This document shows positions 46,198 through 53,888 of a DNA stretch of 58,954 nt, piece by piece. Under the pieces are notes generated by a model, which worked only from the letters and a program-made list of their open reading frames with translations, made no database searches and was not told where the DNA came from. The stretch covers positions 1 to 58,954 of the forward strand of contig CAKUMB010000012.1 of NCBI GenBank assembly GCA_934667475.1, given 5' to 3'. This DNA comes from an uncultured Muribaculaceae bacterium. Lineage in GTDB: Bacteria; Bacteroidota; Bacteroidia; Bacteroidales; Muribaculaceae. A program made the translations under genes and the position numbers. Numbering within the stretch: the stretch's first letter is position 1; the number at the start of each line of letters is the position of its first letter.

Positions 46198-48435
46198 TTA
46201 TTCCTTTTTGTCCTCGCTGCTGATGGCGTTCAGGAAGTAGGCCTGCGACTTAATGAAGTTGCGGGCCTGCAGCACCATGGTCTTGGTTTCGCCCAACAGG
46301 TTGAGAAACAGTGCCGAGGCACGGGTGCTGGCGTTGGGGTCGTCTTGCAGGCGGCGAATCTGGCGCTTGATGGTGTCGGCAATGATGTCAAACAGCTCGT
46401 CGCGCATCACCATCACCTCGTCGAGGTGCGAGAAGTCCTTGTTGCGCAGCATGGTGTCGATTTTGGTGAATATGTCGTCCACCTTGTCGTTCACCACCTT
46501 CAGGTCTTTTATCTGCTCGCCCGTGAGGCCGCGGTGGTTGTTGTTGATGTGGTCGTAGGCCGGCTTGGTGCAGTGCAGCAGAGCCTTGGTCACCTCGCAC
46601 AGGTAGTCCACCACCTGCACATAGAAGTGCGCCGTCTCTATCTTCTGCTGCTCAAGCTGGCGCAGCACCGGCATTATGCCATATTTGCGCTCGTTGGCGG
46701 CGTCATACATCCTCCGCGCCTCGGCCACGGTCTCCTGCAGCTCTTTGCGGTTTTCGGTGAAGAGGGTAACCAGCATGTGGTTGTACACGCGCGACACATT
46801 CTCCATGGTGCTCACTGCCGACTGCGTGCAGTTGATGAGCACGTCCTCGGGTTTGTCGGTGGCCTTTATCAGGGGCTTGGAGTCGTCTTCAGTCTTCTTT
46901 TTGCCGCCCACAATGCGGTTGGTCATGGCGTAGGCGCAGGCCAGCACTATCGCGGCCAGTGCCCACCAGTGGCCCCACATGAGCAGTGTGGCCAGCAGGA
47001 ACGACACGCAGAAGGCGATTAGGGCGGTGATGAACCAGCCCATTATCACCACCATCACGCCGCTTATGCGGTACACTGCGCTGTCGCGGCCCCAGGCGCG
47101 GTCGGCCAGCGACGAGCCCATGGCCACCATAAACACCACGTAGGTGGTGGACAGCGGCAGCTTAAACGAGGTGCCGATGCAGATGAGGATGGCTGCCGAT
47201 GCCAGGTTGACCACGGCGCGAATCTTGTCGTAGTTGCTCTCGCCGCGCTCCTCTGCAGGCAGCGGAATGAAGCGGCGGTTTATGGCGTCGATCCAGCTGT
47301 TGGGCAGCATGCGCTTGTAGCTGTTGTTGAGGCTCACCGAGGCACGCACCAGCATGCGCGAGAATGGGGTGGAGTTGAACCGCTCGTCCTCGTCGTGCTG
47401 CGAGGCCAGCGTCAGCTCGGTCTGCGACACGCGCCAGGCGTCTTTCGAGAAAAACAGCGTCACGGCCATTATCACGCCGGCCGCCAGCAAAAACCATGTG
47501 TTGGCCGCCTTGGGGTCGGACAGGCCGCCCATCATCATGTTTGCGTCGCCGCTCTCCAAAGCCAGGCGGTAGCTGTCAAATCCGGCCAAAGGCACACCAA
47601 TGAAGTTCACAAGGTCGTTGCCGGCAAAGGCCAGGGCCAGGGCAAATGTGCCGCTCAAGATGGTTGTCTTCAGTATGCTCACCTTCATCAGCTGCAGCAC
47701 CCACAGCAGGGCCGATGCCACCAGCCATGCCACCAGCAGCACCGTCATGATGTTGCCTTTCACAAACGCGTCGAAGTCGTCGGTGAGCAGGCCCGAGCTC
47801 TTCAAGCCCTTGAACAGGGCGAAGTAGATGATGCCCACAATGGCAATGCCGCACCACAGCGCGCCGTAGCGCTTAAGCTGCTTGGCGTAGCGGAAGGTGA
47901 ATATCAGGCGCGAGAAGTACATCACCACCGAGCCCACGATGAACGACAGCACCACCGACACAAGTATGGCCGAAATCATGCCCAGCGCCTTGCCGCCGTT
48001 CACAAACTGGTCGAAGTTGGCCAGCGTCAGGCCCGAGTCGGCATACACCTTGAAGGCCGTCACGGCGCAGGCCGAGCCCAGCAGCTCGAATATCATGCTC
48101 ACCGTGGTGGACGTGGGCAGGCCCAACTTGTTGAAGCCGTTGAGCAGCACCACGTCGGTGAGCATCACGCCCGCATACAGATACATAATGTCGGTGAATG
48201 TGAACATTTCGGGGTGGAACACGCCCGTGCGGGCCACCTCCATCATGCCGTGCGAGGTGAGCACGCCCACCAGTATGCCGCAGGCGGCCACGGTGAGAAT
48301 CACGTTAAACGACGCCACTTTTGAGCCGAGCGATGAGTTGAGGAAGTTGATGGCGTCGTTCGACACTCCCACCACCAAGTCTACCACCGCCAGCAGGGCG
48401 AGAATCACTAATATGACCGTGAAAATAGGATCCAT
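46198..48435 (-). CDS. PiT-family inorganic phosphate transporter with C-terminal PhoU-like domain
   Basis: The protein (745 aa) is a membrane protein with two PiT signatures, GVSNDAINFLNSSLGS (about residues 23-38) and AFAGNDLVNFIGVPLAG (about 270-286), and roughly 11-12 helices. The C-terminal portion (about 530-745) is soluble and helical (VSRVYNHMLVTLFTENRKEL, AHFYVQVVDYLCEVTKALLH), resembling PhoU-type helical bundles. It imports phosphate or exchanges it with another ion. The gene lies 61 bp downstream of a histidine kinase gene, without a terminator, so it is probably part of the same transcript. Confidence 0.88.
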   Translation of the reverse strand: MDPIFTVILVILALLAVVDLVVGVSNDAINFLNSSLGSKVASFNVILTVAACGILVGVLTSHGMMEVARTGVFHPEMFTFTDIMYLYAGVMLTDVVLLNGFNKLGLPTSTTVSMIFELLGSACAVTAFKVYADSGLTLANFDQFVNGGKALGMISAILVSVVLSFIVGSVVMYFSRLIFTFRYAKQLKRYGALWCGIAIVGIIYFALFKGLKSSGLLTDDFDAFVKGNIMTVLLVAWLVASALLWVLQLMKVSILKTTILSGTFALALAFAGNDLVNFIGVPLAGFDSYRLALESGDANMMMGGLSDPKAANTWFLLAAGVIMAVTLFFSKDAWRVSQTELTLASQHDEDERFNSTPFSRMLVRASVSLNNSYKRMLPNSWIDAINRRFIPLPAEERGESNYDKIRAVVNLASAAILICIGTSFKLPLSTTYVVFMVAMGSSLADRAWGRDSAVYRISGVMVVIMGWFITALIAFCVSFLLATLLMWGHWWALAAIVLACAYAMTNRIVGGKKKTEDDSKPLIKATDKPEDVLINCTQSAVSTMENVSRVYNHMLVTLFTENRKELQETVAEARRMYDAANERKYGIMPVLRQLEQQKIETAHFYVQVVDYLCEVTKALLHCTKPAYDHINNNHRGLTGEQIKDLKVVNDKVDDIFTKIDTMLRNKDFSHLDEVMVMRDELFDIIADTIKRQIRRLQDDPNASTRASALFLNLLGETKTMVLQARNFIKSQAYFLNAISSEDKKE

Positions 48436-48496
48436 AGCTTTTTCTTTTTAGGGGTTTGTTAGTTTTTTTGTATTGTTATAATTCGATTTATTCATA

Positions 48497-49939
48497 TCAC
48501 TTGAGCAGCGTGAATGTGAACTCCAGGCCGCCGCGGCTGGCGTTGCGCACGCTTATCGAGCCGTGGTGGAAGAGCACCGCGTTTTTCACAATGGCCAGGC
48601 CCAGGCCCGTGCCGCCCATGGCGCGCGAGCGGCCCTTGTCCACGCGGTAGAACCGCTCAAACAGGTGCGGCAGGTGCTCCTCAGGCACGCCTATGCCGTT
48701 GTCGGCAAAGGTGAACTTGTAGTGGTCTGCCGTCTGCTCGGTGAGTGCCACCGTCACATCGCGGCCGCCACTGTAGTTAAACGCGTTCACAAACAGGTTG
48801 CGGAATATCGACTCCACCAGCGATGCGTTGCCCTTGATGTGCACCTCGCCGGGCACGTCGATGTGGATGCGCATCTGGCGCTCGGGCGGATACACCTTCA
48901 TGTCGGCCGCCACGTGCTCTATTATCCCCTTCACATCCACGTCGTCGAGCCCTATGCGGTCGGGCGCATCGCTGATGCGCGTAATGGTGGAGAGGTCGGT
49001 CAGCAGCGAGCACAGCCGCTTCACATTGGCATGGGCGGTGTCGGTCAGCTCCTGGCGCATTTGCGGGGTGATGGCCTCGCCGTTGGTCTCAATGGTCTCG
49101 AGGCAGGCCTGAATCACATGCACGGGGGTCTTGAACTCATGGCTGATGTTGTTGGTCAGCTCATGCTTTATGCGGTTTTTCTCGCGCTGCTCGAATATGG
49201 CCTTGCGCAGACTCTTGTCGCGCTCTTGCGCGGTCTCCTTCATTATCTTGTAGAGGTTCACAATGTGGCTGCTGATGTCGCCCAGCTCGTCGTCGGGAAA
49301 GCTGTGTGTGTCATAGCCGCTGATGTCGCCAAATTCGGCCTCGTTGGCAAAGTCGCGCAGATTCTTTATGCTGCGGCTTATGCTGCGTGCCGCCATCCAC
49401 GCTATTATGGTCATGATTATGGCTATGGCCGCTATCAGATAGCTGTCGGCCGAGTCCACATGCAGCATTTCAAGCAGCGAGTGGGTGTATGGCAGCGCGC
49501 TGCGCACCACCACTCCCTGGCCGCGTGTGGCTGAGTAGAAGTATTCGCGCGAGTCGGTCGACGACAGGCGCCGCGTGGTGTAGCCGTGGCCATGCTCCAT
49601 GGCCTCGCGAAACTCTTTGCGGTTGCTGTGGTTGGCCATCACGCTGTCGGTGTTGGTGTCGAATGCCACCCGGCCGCTGTAGTCAATCACCGATATGCGC
49701 AGCGAGTCGCGCGCCGGCGCCAGCGAGCGCACCAGCCCGGGCGTGAGCTTGCCGCCGTCGGCCAAGTGCTCTATCACGCGGGCGTTCACCGTTTGCAGGC
49801 GGCTGTCGAGGCTCATCACCTTGAATTCGCTCTCGCGCGTGTATTGAAGCATGAAAAACGCCAGTGTCAGTGTCCAGGTGAAGAACACTATCATCAAAAA
49901 CAGGCGCGTCTGCACACTAATGATTCGTCGTGAAGCCAT
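48497..49939 (-). CDS. Sensor histidine kinase
   Basis: I prefer the start at 49939 (MASRRIISVQ; 480 aa) although an ATG four codons upstream (49951) exists. Two membrane helices (about 10-32 and about 166-185) flank a periplasmic sensor domain. A HAMP-like linker follows, then the phosphoacceptor His in NISHEFKTP (about residue 267) and the ATPase with N box RNLFVNAFNYSG, G1 FADNGIGVPEEHL, and G2 GGTGLGLAIVK. The start overlaps the stop of the response regulator gene by 23 nt. The pair resembles RprX/RprY-type and PhoR-type systems; the phosphate transporter downstream makes phosphate sensing a reasonable guess. Confidence 0.92.
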   Translation of the reverse strand: MASRRIISVQTRLFLMIVFFTWTLTLAFFMLQYTRESEFKVMSLDSRLQTVNARVIEHLADGGKLTPGLVRSLAPARDSLRISVIDYSGRVAFDTNTDSVMANHSNRKEFREAMEHGHGYTTRRLSSTDSREYFYSATRGQGVVVRSALPYTHSLLEMLHVDSADSYLIAAIAIIMTIIAWMAARSISRSIKNLRDFANEAEFGDISGYDTHSFPDDELGDISSHIVNLYKIMKETAQERDKSLRKAIFEQREKNRIKHELTNNISHEFKTPVHVIQACLETIETNGEAITPQMRQELTDTAHANVKRLCSLLTDLSTITRISDAPDRIGLDDVDVKGIIEHVAADMKVYPPERQMRIHIDVPGEVHIKGNASLVESIFRNLFVNAFNYSGGRDVTVALTEQTADHYKFTFADNGIGVPEEHLPHLFERFYRVDKGRSRAMGGTGLGLAIVKNAVLFHHGSISVRNASRGGLEFTFTLLK

Positions 49940-50603
49940 ATCCGTAGCCAAGTTTAGTTTCTATATGATGGCCATAGCGGCCCAGCTTTTTGCGCAGCCG
50001 GTTGATGTTCACATCAATCGTGCGGTCGATCACATACACGTCGTCGGCCCACACAGCTGTCAGTATGTCGGCGCGCGAGAATATGCGGTCGGGGCTGCCC
50101 ATCAGGAAGGCCAGCAGGTCAAACTCCTTGCGTGTGAGCTGCACCGGCGCGCCGTCGATGGTGCAGGTGCGCTGCTTCAGGCTCAGCTCAAGGTCCTCAA
50201 ACTTCAGCGTCTCGGCCGCGTTGAGGGCGCCGGTGCGGTTGAGCACACTCTTCACGCGCACCAGCAGCTCCTTCATCGAAAAAGGCTTTTTGATGTAGTC
50301 GTCGGCGCCCGAGGCAAAGCCCTGCAGCAGGTCGTCCTCGCTGCTCTTGGCCGTGCAGAAAATTATGGGCACATGCTTCTGCCCCTCGTTGGCGTGCATG
50401 CGCTGCGCCAGTTCAAATCCGCTCATGCCGCCCATCATCACATCGAGCAGCACCAGGTTGTAGGAGCCGAGCTTCAGCTTCAGAGCATCTTCGGCCGAGA
50501 GGGCCGTGTCCACCTGATAGCCGGCCATCTCAAGGTTCATCTTCAGAACCAGGCATATCGACTCTTCGTCGTCAACCACCAGAATTTTCGGAGTTAGTGT
50601 CAT
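49917..50603 (-). CDS. OmpR/PhoB-family response regulator
   Basis: From ATG 50603 (MTLTPKILVVDDEES) the protein has 228 aa; the longer frame to 50672 is an unlikely hydrophilic extension. The receiver domain has the acidic pair DDEE (about 11-14), the phosphorylated Asp54 in LLDVMM, Thr in IFCTAKS and Lys in YIKKPFS. The C-terminal winged helix (about 130-228) includes LTRKEFDLLAFLMG and YVIDRTIDVNINRLRKKLG, typical of the OmpR/PhoB class. It is the first gene of the regulator-kinase-transporter run. Confidence 0.94.
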   Translation of the reverse strand: MTLTPKILVVDDEESICLVLKMNLEMAGYQVDTALSAEDALKLKLGSYNLVLLDVMMGGMSGFELAQRMHANEGQKHVPIIFCTAKSSEDDLLQGFASGADDYIKKPFSMKELLVRVKSVLNRTGALNAAETLKFEDLELSLKQRTCTIDGAPVQLTRKEFDLLAFLMGSPDRIFSRADILTAVWADDVYVIDRTIDVNINRLRKKLGRYGHHIETKLGYGYGFTTNH

Positions 50604-50723
50604 AACAGTTGATTTTGTGTTAAAACCGTTGTCTTTTGTTCTACGCTGCAAAACTATTGCATTTTTCCCCAACCGTTATAACAATGCCGTAACATTTGTA
50701 ACACGTGTTACATTTTTTCTCAT

Positions 50724-50767
50724 AAAAAGCGCGCTGGGCGGCAACCAATCGGTTGCTGCCCAGCGCG
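50724..50767 (-). terminator. Terminator of hflX
   Basis: CGCGCTGGGC (50730-50739) pairs with GCCCAGCGCG (50758-50767), with inner GCAACC/GGTTGC; on the minus strand TTTTT follows (plus 50725-50729). Confidence 0.85.
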
Positions 50768-50785
50768 TAATGTCGTGTTAGGAAG

Positions 50786-52045
50786 TCAGTTCTGCGGATC
50801 GGCATCGTCCACCGCATCGTAGGTCTGATACAGGAAGTCGTTGTAAGGGAAGCGCTTGGTGTGTACAGCCTTGGCTTTCTCGTAGATGAGGCGCTTCAAC
50901 TCCTCGATGTTCTCGCGCTTCTTGGCCGAGATAAACACGCAGTTGTGTCCCAGACGCGCCATCCACGTCTGGCGCAGCTCTTCGAGCGGTATGTTTTCGC
51001 GCTGGCGCGGAGTGAGGTCGTCCTCGTCCTTCTCAACATAAGTGAACTGGTCGATTTTGTTAAACACCACTATCACCTCCTTGTCGCCAGCGCCGCACAC
51101 CTCCTGCAGGGTGCGGTTCACCACCTCAATCTGCTCTTCAAACTGCGGGTGGCTTATGTCCACCACATGAATCAGTATGTCGCTGTCGCGCACCTCGTCG
51201 AGCGTGGTCTTGAACGACTCCACAAGGTGGGTGGGCAGCTTGCGAATGAAGCCCACGGTGTCGGTCAGCAGGAAGGGCAGATTTTCTATCACCACCTTGC
51301 GCACTGTGGTGTCGAGCGTGGCAAACAGCTTGTTTTCGGCAAACACCTCGCTCTTGCTCAGCAGGTTCATCAGCGTCGACTTGCCCACGTTGGTATATCC
51401 CACCAGGGCCACGCGCGTGAGCTTGCCGCGGTTTTTGCGCTGAATGGTTTTCTGCTTGTCCCAGTTGGCCAGCTTCTGCTTGAGCAGCGCTATCTTGGTT
51501 TTCACAATGCGGCGGTCGGTTTCAATTTGCTCCTCGCCGGGGCCTCGCATGCCAATGCCGCCCCGCTGGCGCTCAAGGTGGGTCCACATGCCCGTCAGGC
51601 GCGGCAGCAGATACTGGTATTGCGCCAACTCCACCTGCATCTTGGCGTTGGCCGTCTGCGCCCGCTTGGCAAAAATGTCAAGAATCAGGCTCGTGCGGTC
51701 GAGCACCTTCACCCGCGTGGCTTTTTCGATAAAGCTCACCTGCTTGGGTGTGAGGTCGTCGTCAAATATCACCAGGCTTATGTCGTTGTCTTCCACATAG
51801 GCCGCTATCTCTTCCAGCTTGCCTTTGCCCACAAACGAGGTGCTGTTTGGCGCCTGGCACTTCTGCACAAACTTCTTCACCGTCACCGCGCCAGCAGTGT
51901 CGGCCAGAAAAGCCAGCTCGTCCAGATATTCCTTGGCTCGGGCCTCGTTCTGCTCCGGAGTCACGAGGCCCACCAGCACGGCGCGTTCCTCGGTGGCCAT
52001 GCTTATGGTTTGTTTCTTGTCGTCGAGTAATCCCATTTTCTGCAA
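50786..52045 (-). CDS. hflX: GTPase HflX
   Basis: Ribosome-associated GTPase that splits stalled or heat-damaged ribosomes. The protein is 419 aa. An N-terminal HflX domain (about 20-190, with SFVGKGKLEEI and GGIGMRGPGEEQIETDRR) leads to a GTPase domain with G1 GYTNVGKST (about 216-224), G2/G3 FATLDTT and LTDTVGFIRKLP, G4 NKID and a C-terminal ISAK motif. MATEERAVL (residue 16) is a possible alternative start. The upstream gene is the third skp-like gene, 33 bp away. Confidence 0.95.
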   Translation of the reverse strand: MQKMGLLDDKKQTISMATEERAVLVGLVTPEQNEARAKEYLDELAFLADTAGAVTVKKFVQKCQAPNSTSFVGKGKLEEIAAYVEDNDISLVIFDDDLTPKQVSFIEKATRVKVLDRTSLILDIFAKRAQTANAKMQVELAQYQYLLPRLTGMWTHLERQRGGIGMRGPGEEQIETDRRIVKTKIALLKQKLANWDKQKTIQRKNRGKLTRVALVGYTNVGKSTLMNLLSKSEVFAENKLFATLDTTVRKVVIENLPFLLTDTVGFIRKLPTHLVESFKTTLDEVRDSDILIHVVDISHPQFEEQIEVVNRTLQEVCGAGDKEVIVVFNKIDQFTYVEKDEDDLTPRQRENIPLEELRQTWMARLGHNCVFISAKKRENIEELKRLIYEKAKAVHTKRFPYNDFLYQTYDAVDDADPQN

Positions 52046-52078
52046 TAATGTTATTTAAATTAAGGTTAAGTGCGCGCG

Positions 52079-52600
52079 TCACTGTGCGACCACGCCAAGG
52101 CGGCGCTTCACATCGGCCGTGAGGTCGACCGCGTCGGGGCCCTGATACACCACCGGCGTCACCGATGTGTCGAGCACATATGTGTAGCCACCCTCGCTGC
52201 CTGCCGCGGCCACAGCAGCGCGTATTTTTTCGTAGATGGGCGCCTGCAGGCTCTCGCGCCGCTTGTCGAGGTCGGCCTTGGCGTCGGCCACAAACTGCTT
52301 GATGCGGTCGTCGTTTTGCTGAATCTCCTGCATGCGGCGCTCCTTAATGGTGGCAGGAGTGTCGCCGTCGGCCGAAATGGCCTGGAAGTCGGCATACTTT
52401 TGGTTGAACTCCGTCTCCAGCCGCTTGTATTCAGCCTGATATTTTCCGCTGGCCGTCTGCAGTGCGGCGTCGGCGGCAGCCGTCTCGGGCATTGCCTTGA
52501 ACACCTCCTGCACATTCACGGTGGCAATCCGCATTTGCGCCACAGCGCACACCGGCAGCAGCATAGCGGCAGCCATGGCCGCAATAAATCGTCGTGTCAT
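52079..52600 (-). CDS. OmpH/Skp-family periplasmic chaperone (third copy)
   Basis: The protein (173 aa) has a signal peptide (RRFIAAMAAAMLLPVCAVAQ), mature start MRIATVNVQEVFKAMPE, a coiled coil with many Lys/Glu/Gln (about 45-120) and a C-terminal strand GGYTYVLDTSVTPVVYQGPDAVDLTADV. This terminal pattern is most similar to the second copy at 20122-20625, so the two may be more recent relatives. Unlike those copies it is not beside bamA but heads a transcript with hflX. Confidence 0.9.
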   Translation of the reverse strand: MTRRFIAAMAAAMLLPVCAVAQMRIATVNVQEVFKAMPETAAADAALQTASGKYQAEYKRLETEFNQKYADFQAISADGDTPATIKERRMQEIQQNDDRIKQFVADAKADLDKRRESLQAPIYEKIRAAVAAAGSEGGYTYVLDTSVTPVVYQGPDAVDLTADVKRRLGVVAQ

Positions 52601-52926
52601 ATATATTATGTGTGTAAAGTCAGTTACTGTCTACATTAAACATTGCAGCCGCCCGTAGCCCACGGCCAGCATACCAATATGCAAAGATAGTGCAAATCAC
52701 CCAAAATCAGCAAACCTGCCCGCTGCTCTTTTTAGTTGTTAATGTAAATGCGGTGTAAATCAGTAGATTAAGCATTGATGGCGCACCATGCCACGCCCGC
52801 CGCCACAATACAAATGCAACCTCCGGAATTCAGTGCCCCATGAGTGCGCCCGATAGGTTGCGTTTCTATGGAAATTACCTGTAAATTAGTGCTTTAAACA
52901 TACGCCGCTGCCATCTGCTGGAAAAT
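52601..52926. other. Intergenic region between skp-like gene and tRNA-His
   Basis: About 330 bp. Apart from the skp-like promoter at 52682-52713 I see no gene, strong hairpin or repeat. Confidence 0.5.
52682..52713 (-). promoter_or_regulatory. Promoter of the third skp-like gene
   Basis: On the minus strand TTG (plus CAA 52711-52713), 21 nt, TATCTTTG (plus CAAAGATA 52682-52689). TTGCAC sits directly before the -7 box, as in the promoters near 28087 and 58744. The leader is about 75 nt. Confidence 0.6.
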
Positions 52927-52965
52927 AAAAAAAGAGAAATCCGTGCATTGACGCACGAATTTCTC
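52927..52965 (-). terminator. Terminator of tRNA-His
   Basis: GAGAAATCCGTGC (52934-52946) pairs with GCACGAATTTCTC (52953-52965) apart from one mismatch; on the minus strand seven T follow (A-run 52927-52933). Confidence 0.9.
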
Positions 52966-52976
52966 AGTTGTTATCG

Positions 52977-53051
52977 GGTGAGATATGGGACTCGAACCCA
53001 CGACCTTCGGAACCACAATCCGACATTCTAACCAGCTGAACTAATCTCACC
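52977..53051 (-). tRNA. tRNA-His (anticodon GTG)
   Basis: The minus strand folds as a standard cloverleaf: acceptor G(-1)GTGAGAT ... ATCTCACC, D arm AGTTCAGCTGGTTAGAAT, anticodon stem TCGGA/TCCGA around the loop TTGTGGT (anticodon GTG), and T arm GTGGGTTCGAGTCCCAT. The extra 5' G opposite C73, diagnostic of tRNA-His, is encoded. CCA is not encoded, so it is added enzymatically. Confidence 0.97.
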
Positions 53052-53069
53052 ATCTGGTTTTAACGACTG

Positions 53070-53100
53070 CAAAGGTATGACAAATTTTCCACCTCTGCAA
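53070..53100 (-). promoter_or_regulatory. Promoter of tRNA-His
   Basis: On the minus strand TTG (plus CAA 53098-53100), 20 nt, TACCTTTG (plus CAAAGGTA 53070-53077), ending 19 bp before the mature tRNA. Confidence 0.7.
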
Positions 53101-53134
53101 GCATCGCCACAAAAAATATACCACATTTTTTTCA

Positions 53135-53356
53135 TCATTTGCCATTTGCTGCCACATGGCGCCCGCAATTGTGCCCGTTTGCGGTTGACTTGAGGCTTTG
53201 GCGCTGTTGGCGGCAGGAGCCTGCCAAAGGGCATCCGGCACACTCCGCACGGCCCTGGCGCGCGCGGCTGCGCACACGCCATATGGCCCGCAGGGCCGCC
53301 CACACGGCTGCGGCCACCACTGCGGCCACGGCTATCCATTGCACTGTGAGGCTCAT
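53135..53356 (-). CDS. Small Cys-rich single-span membrane protein (FeoB-associated type)
   Basis: The protein has 73 aa. One membrane helix (about residues 5-26, VQWIAVAAVVAAAVWAALRAIW) precedes a basic stretch and the motif CAGCPLAGSC (about 39-48), the C-x2-C-P-x4-C arrangement seen in small FeoB-associated proteins. The tail (about 50-73) is polar and basic. The start codon overlaps the stop of the NUDIX gene by 4 nt (ATGA), indicating translational coupling. No feoA or feoB gene is nearby, so the iron link is by family resemblance only. Confidence 0.6.
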   Translation of the reverse strand: MSLTVQWIAVAAVVAAAVWAALRAIWRVRSRARQGRAECAGCPLAGSCRQQRQSLKSTANGHNCGRHVAANGK

Positions 53357-53865
53357 GACTTGAGGTTTAGGGCCTCAATCACGCGGCGGAACTCGAGCTC
53401 GAAGTTGGGCGTCAGCACCCCCTTGCCCATGTTGTCGAGGATTTCGGCCACGGTCCAGAATCGGCCGTCGTCAATCTCCACCGGATCGTAGTCGAAGCTG
53501 GTGCGGCTGCTCACGGTGTAGTAGGCGTTCACCAGCTCGCTTTCCACGGCGCTGTCGAACACATAGTTGAACAAATGCACCGGCTCGAAGTGGGTGAGGC
53601 CAATCTCCTCGCGCACTTCGCGGCGCAGGGCCTGTTCGATGGTCTCGCCATAGTCCACGTGGCCGCCCACCGAGGTGTCCCAGCGGTTGGGCTGAATGCG
53701 CTTGGTGTGTGAGCGCTTTTGCAAATACAGTTCGCCTGCGGGGTTGAACACGTGCAGGTGCACCACGGGGTGCAGCAGGCGGCTGCCCGAGTGGCATTCG
53801 GCCCGCGTGGCCTTGCCCACCACGTGGCCTTCGGGGTCTACTATGGGAAAAATCTCGCTGTCCAT
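53353..53865 (-). CDS. NUDIX hydrolase
   Basis: The protein (170 aa) contains the complete Nudix box GGHVDYGETIEQ...REVREEIG (residues about 67-89). The N-terminal half (EIFPIVDPEGHVVGKATRAECH) and HLHVFNPAGELYLQKRS resemble isopentenyl-diphosphate isomerase-like or YfcD-type Nudix proteins, so the substrate could be a nucleotide or an isoprenoid diphosphate. It lies downstream of topB (23-bp gap) and is probably part of the dsbD-mazG-topB transcript. Confidence 0.88.
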   Translation of the reverse strand: MDSEIFPIVDPEGHVVGKATRAECHSGSRLLHPVVHLHVFNPAGELYLQKRSHTKRIQPNRWDTSVGGHVDYGETIEQALRREVREEIGLTHFEPVHLFNYVFDSAVESELVNAYYTVSSRTSFDYDPVEIDDGRFWTVAEILDNMGKGVLTPNFELEFRRVIEALNLKS

Positions 53866-53888
53866 GTTTCAGATGCTTTTTTGGGGGG

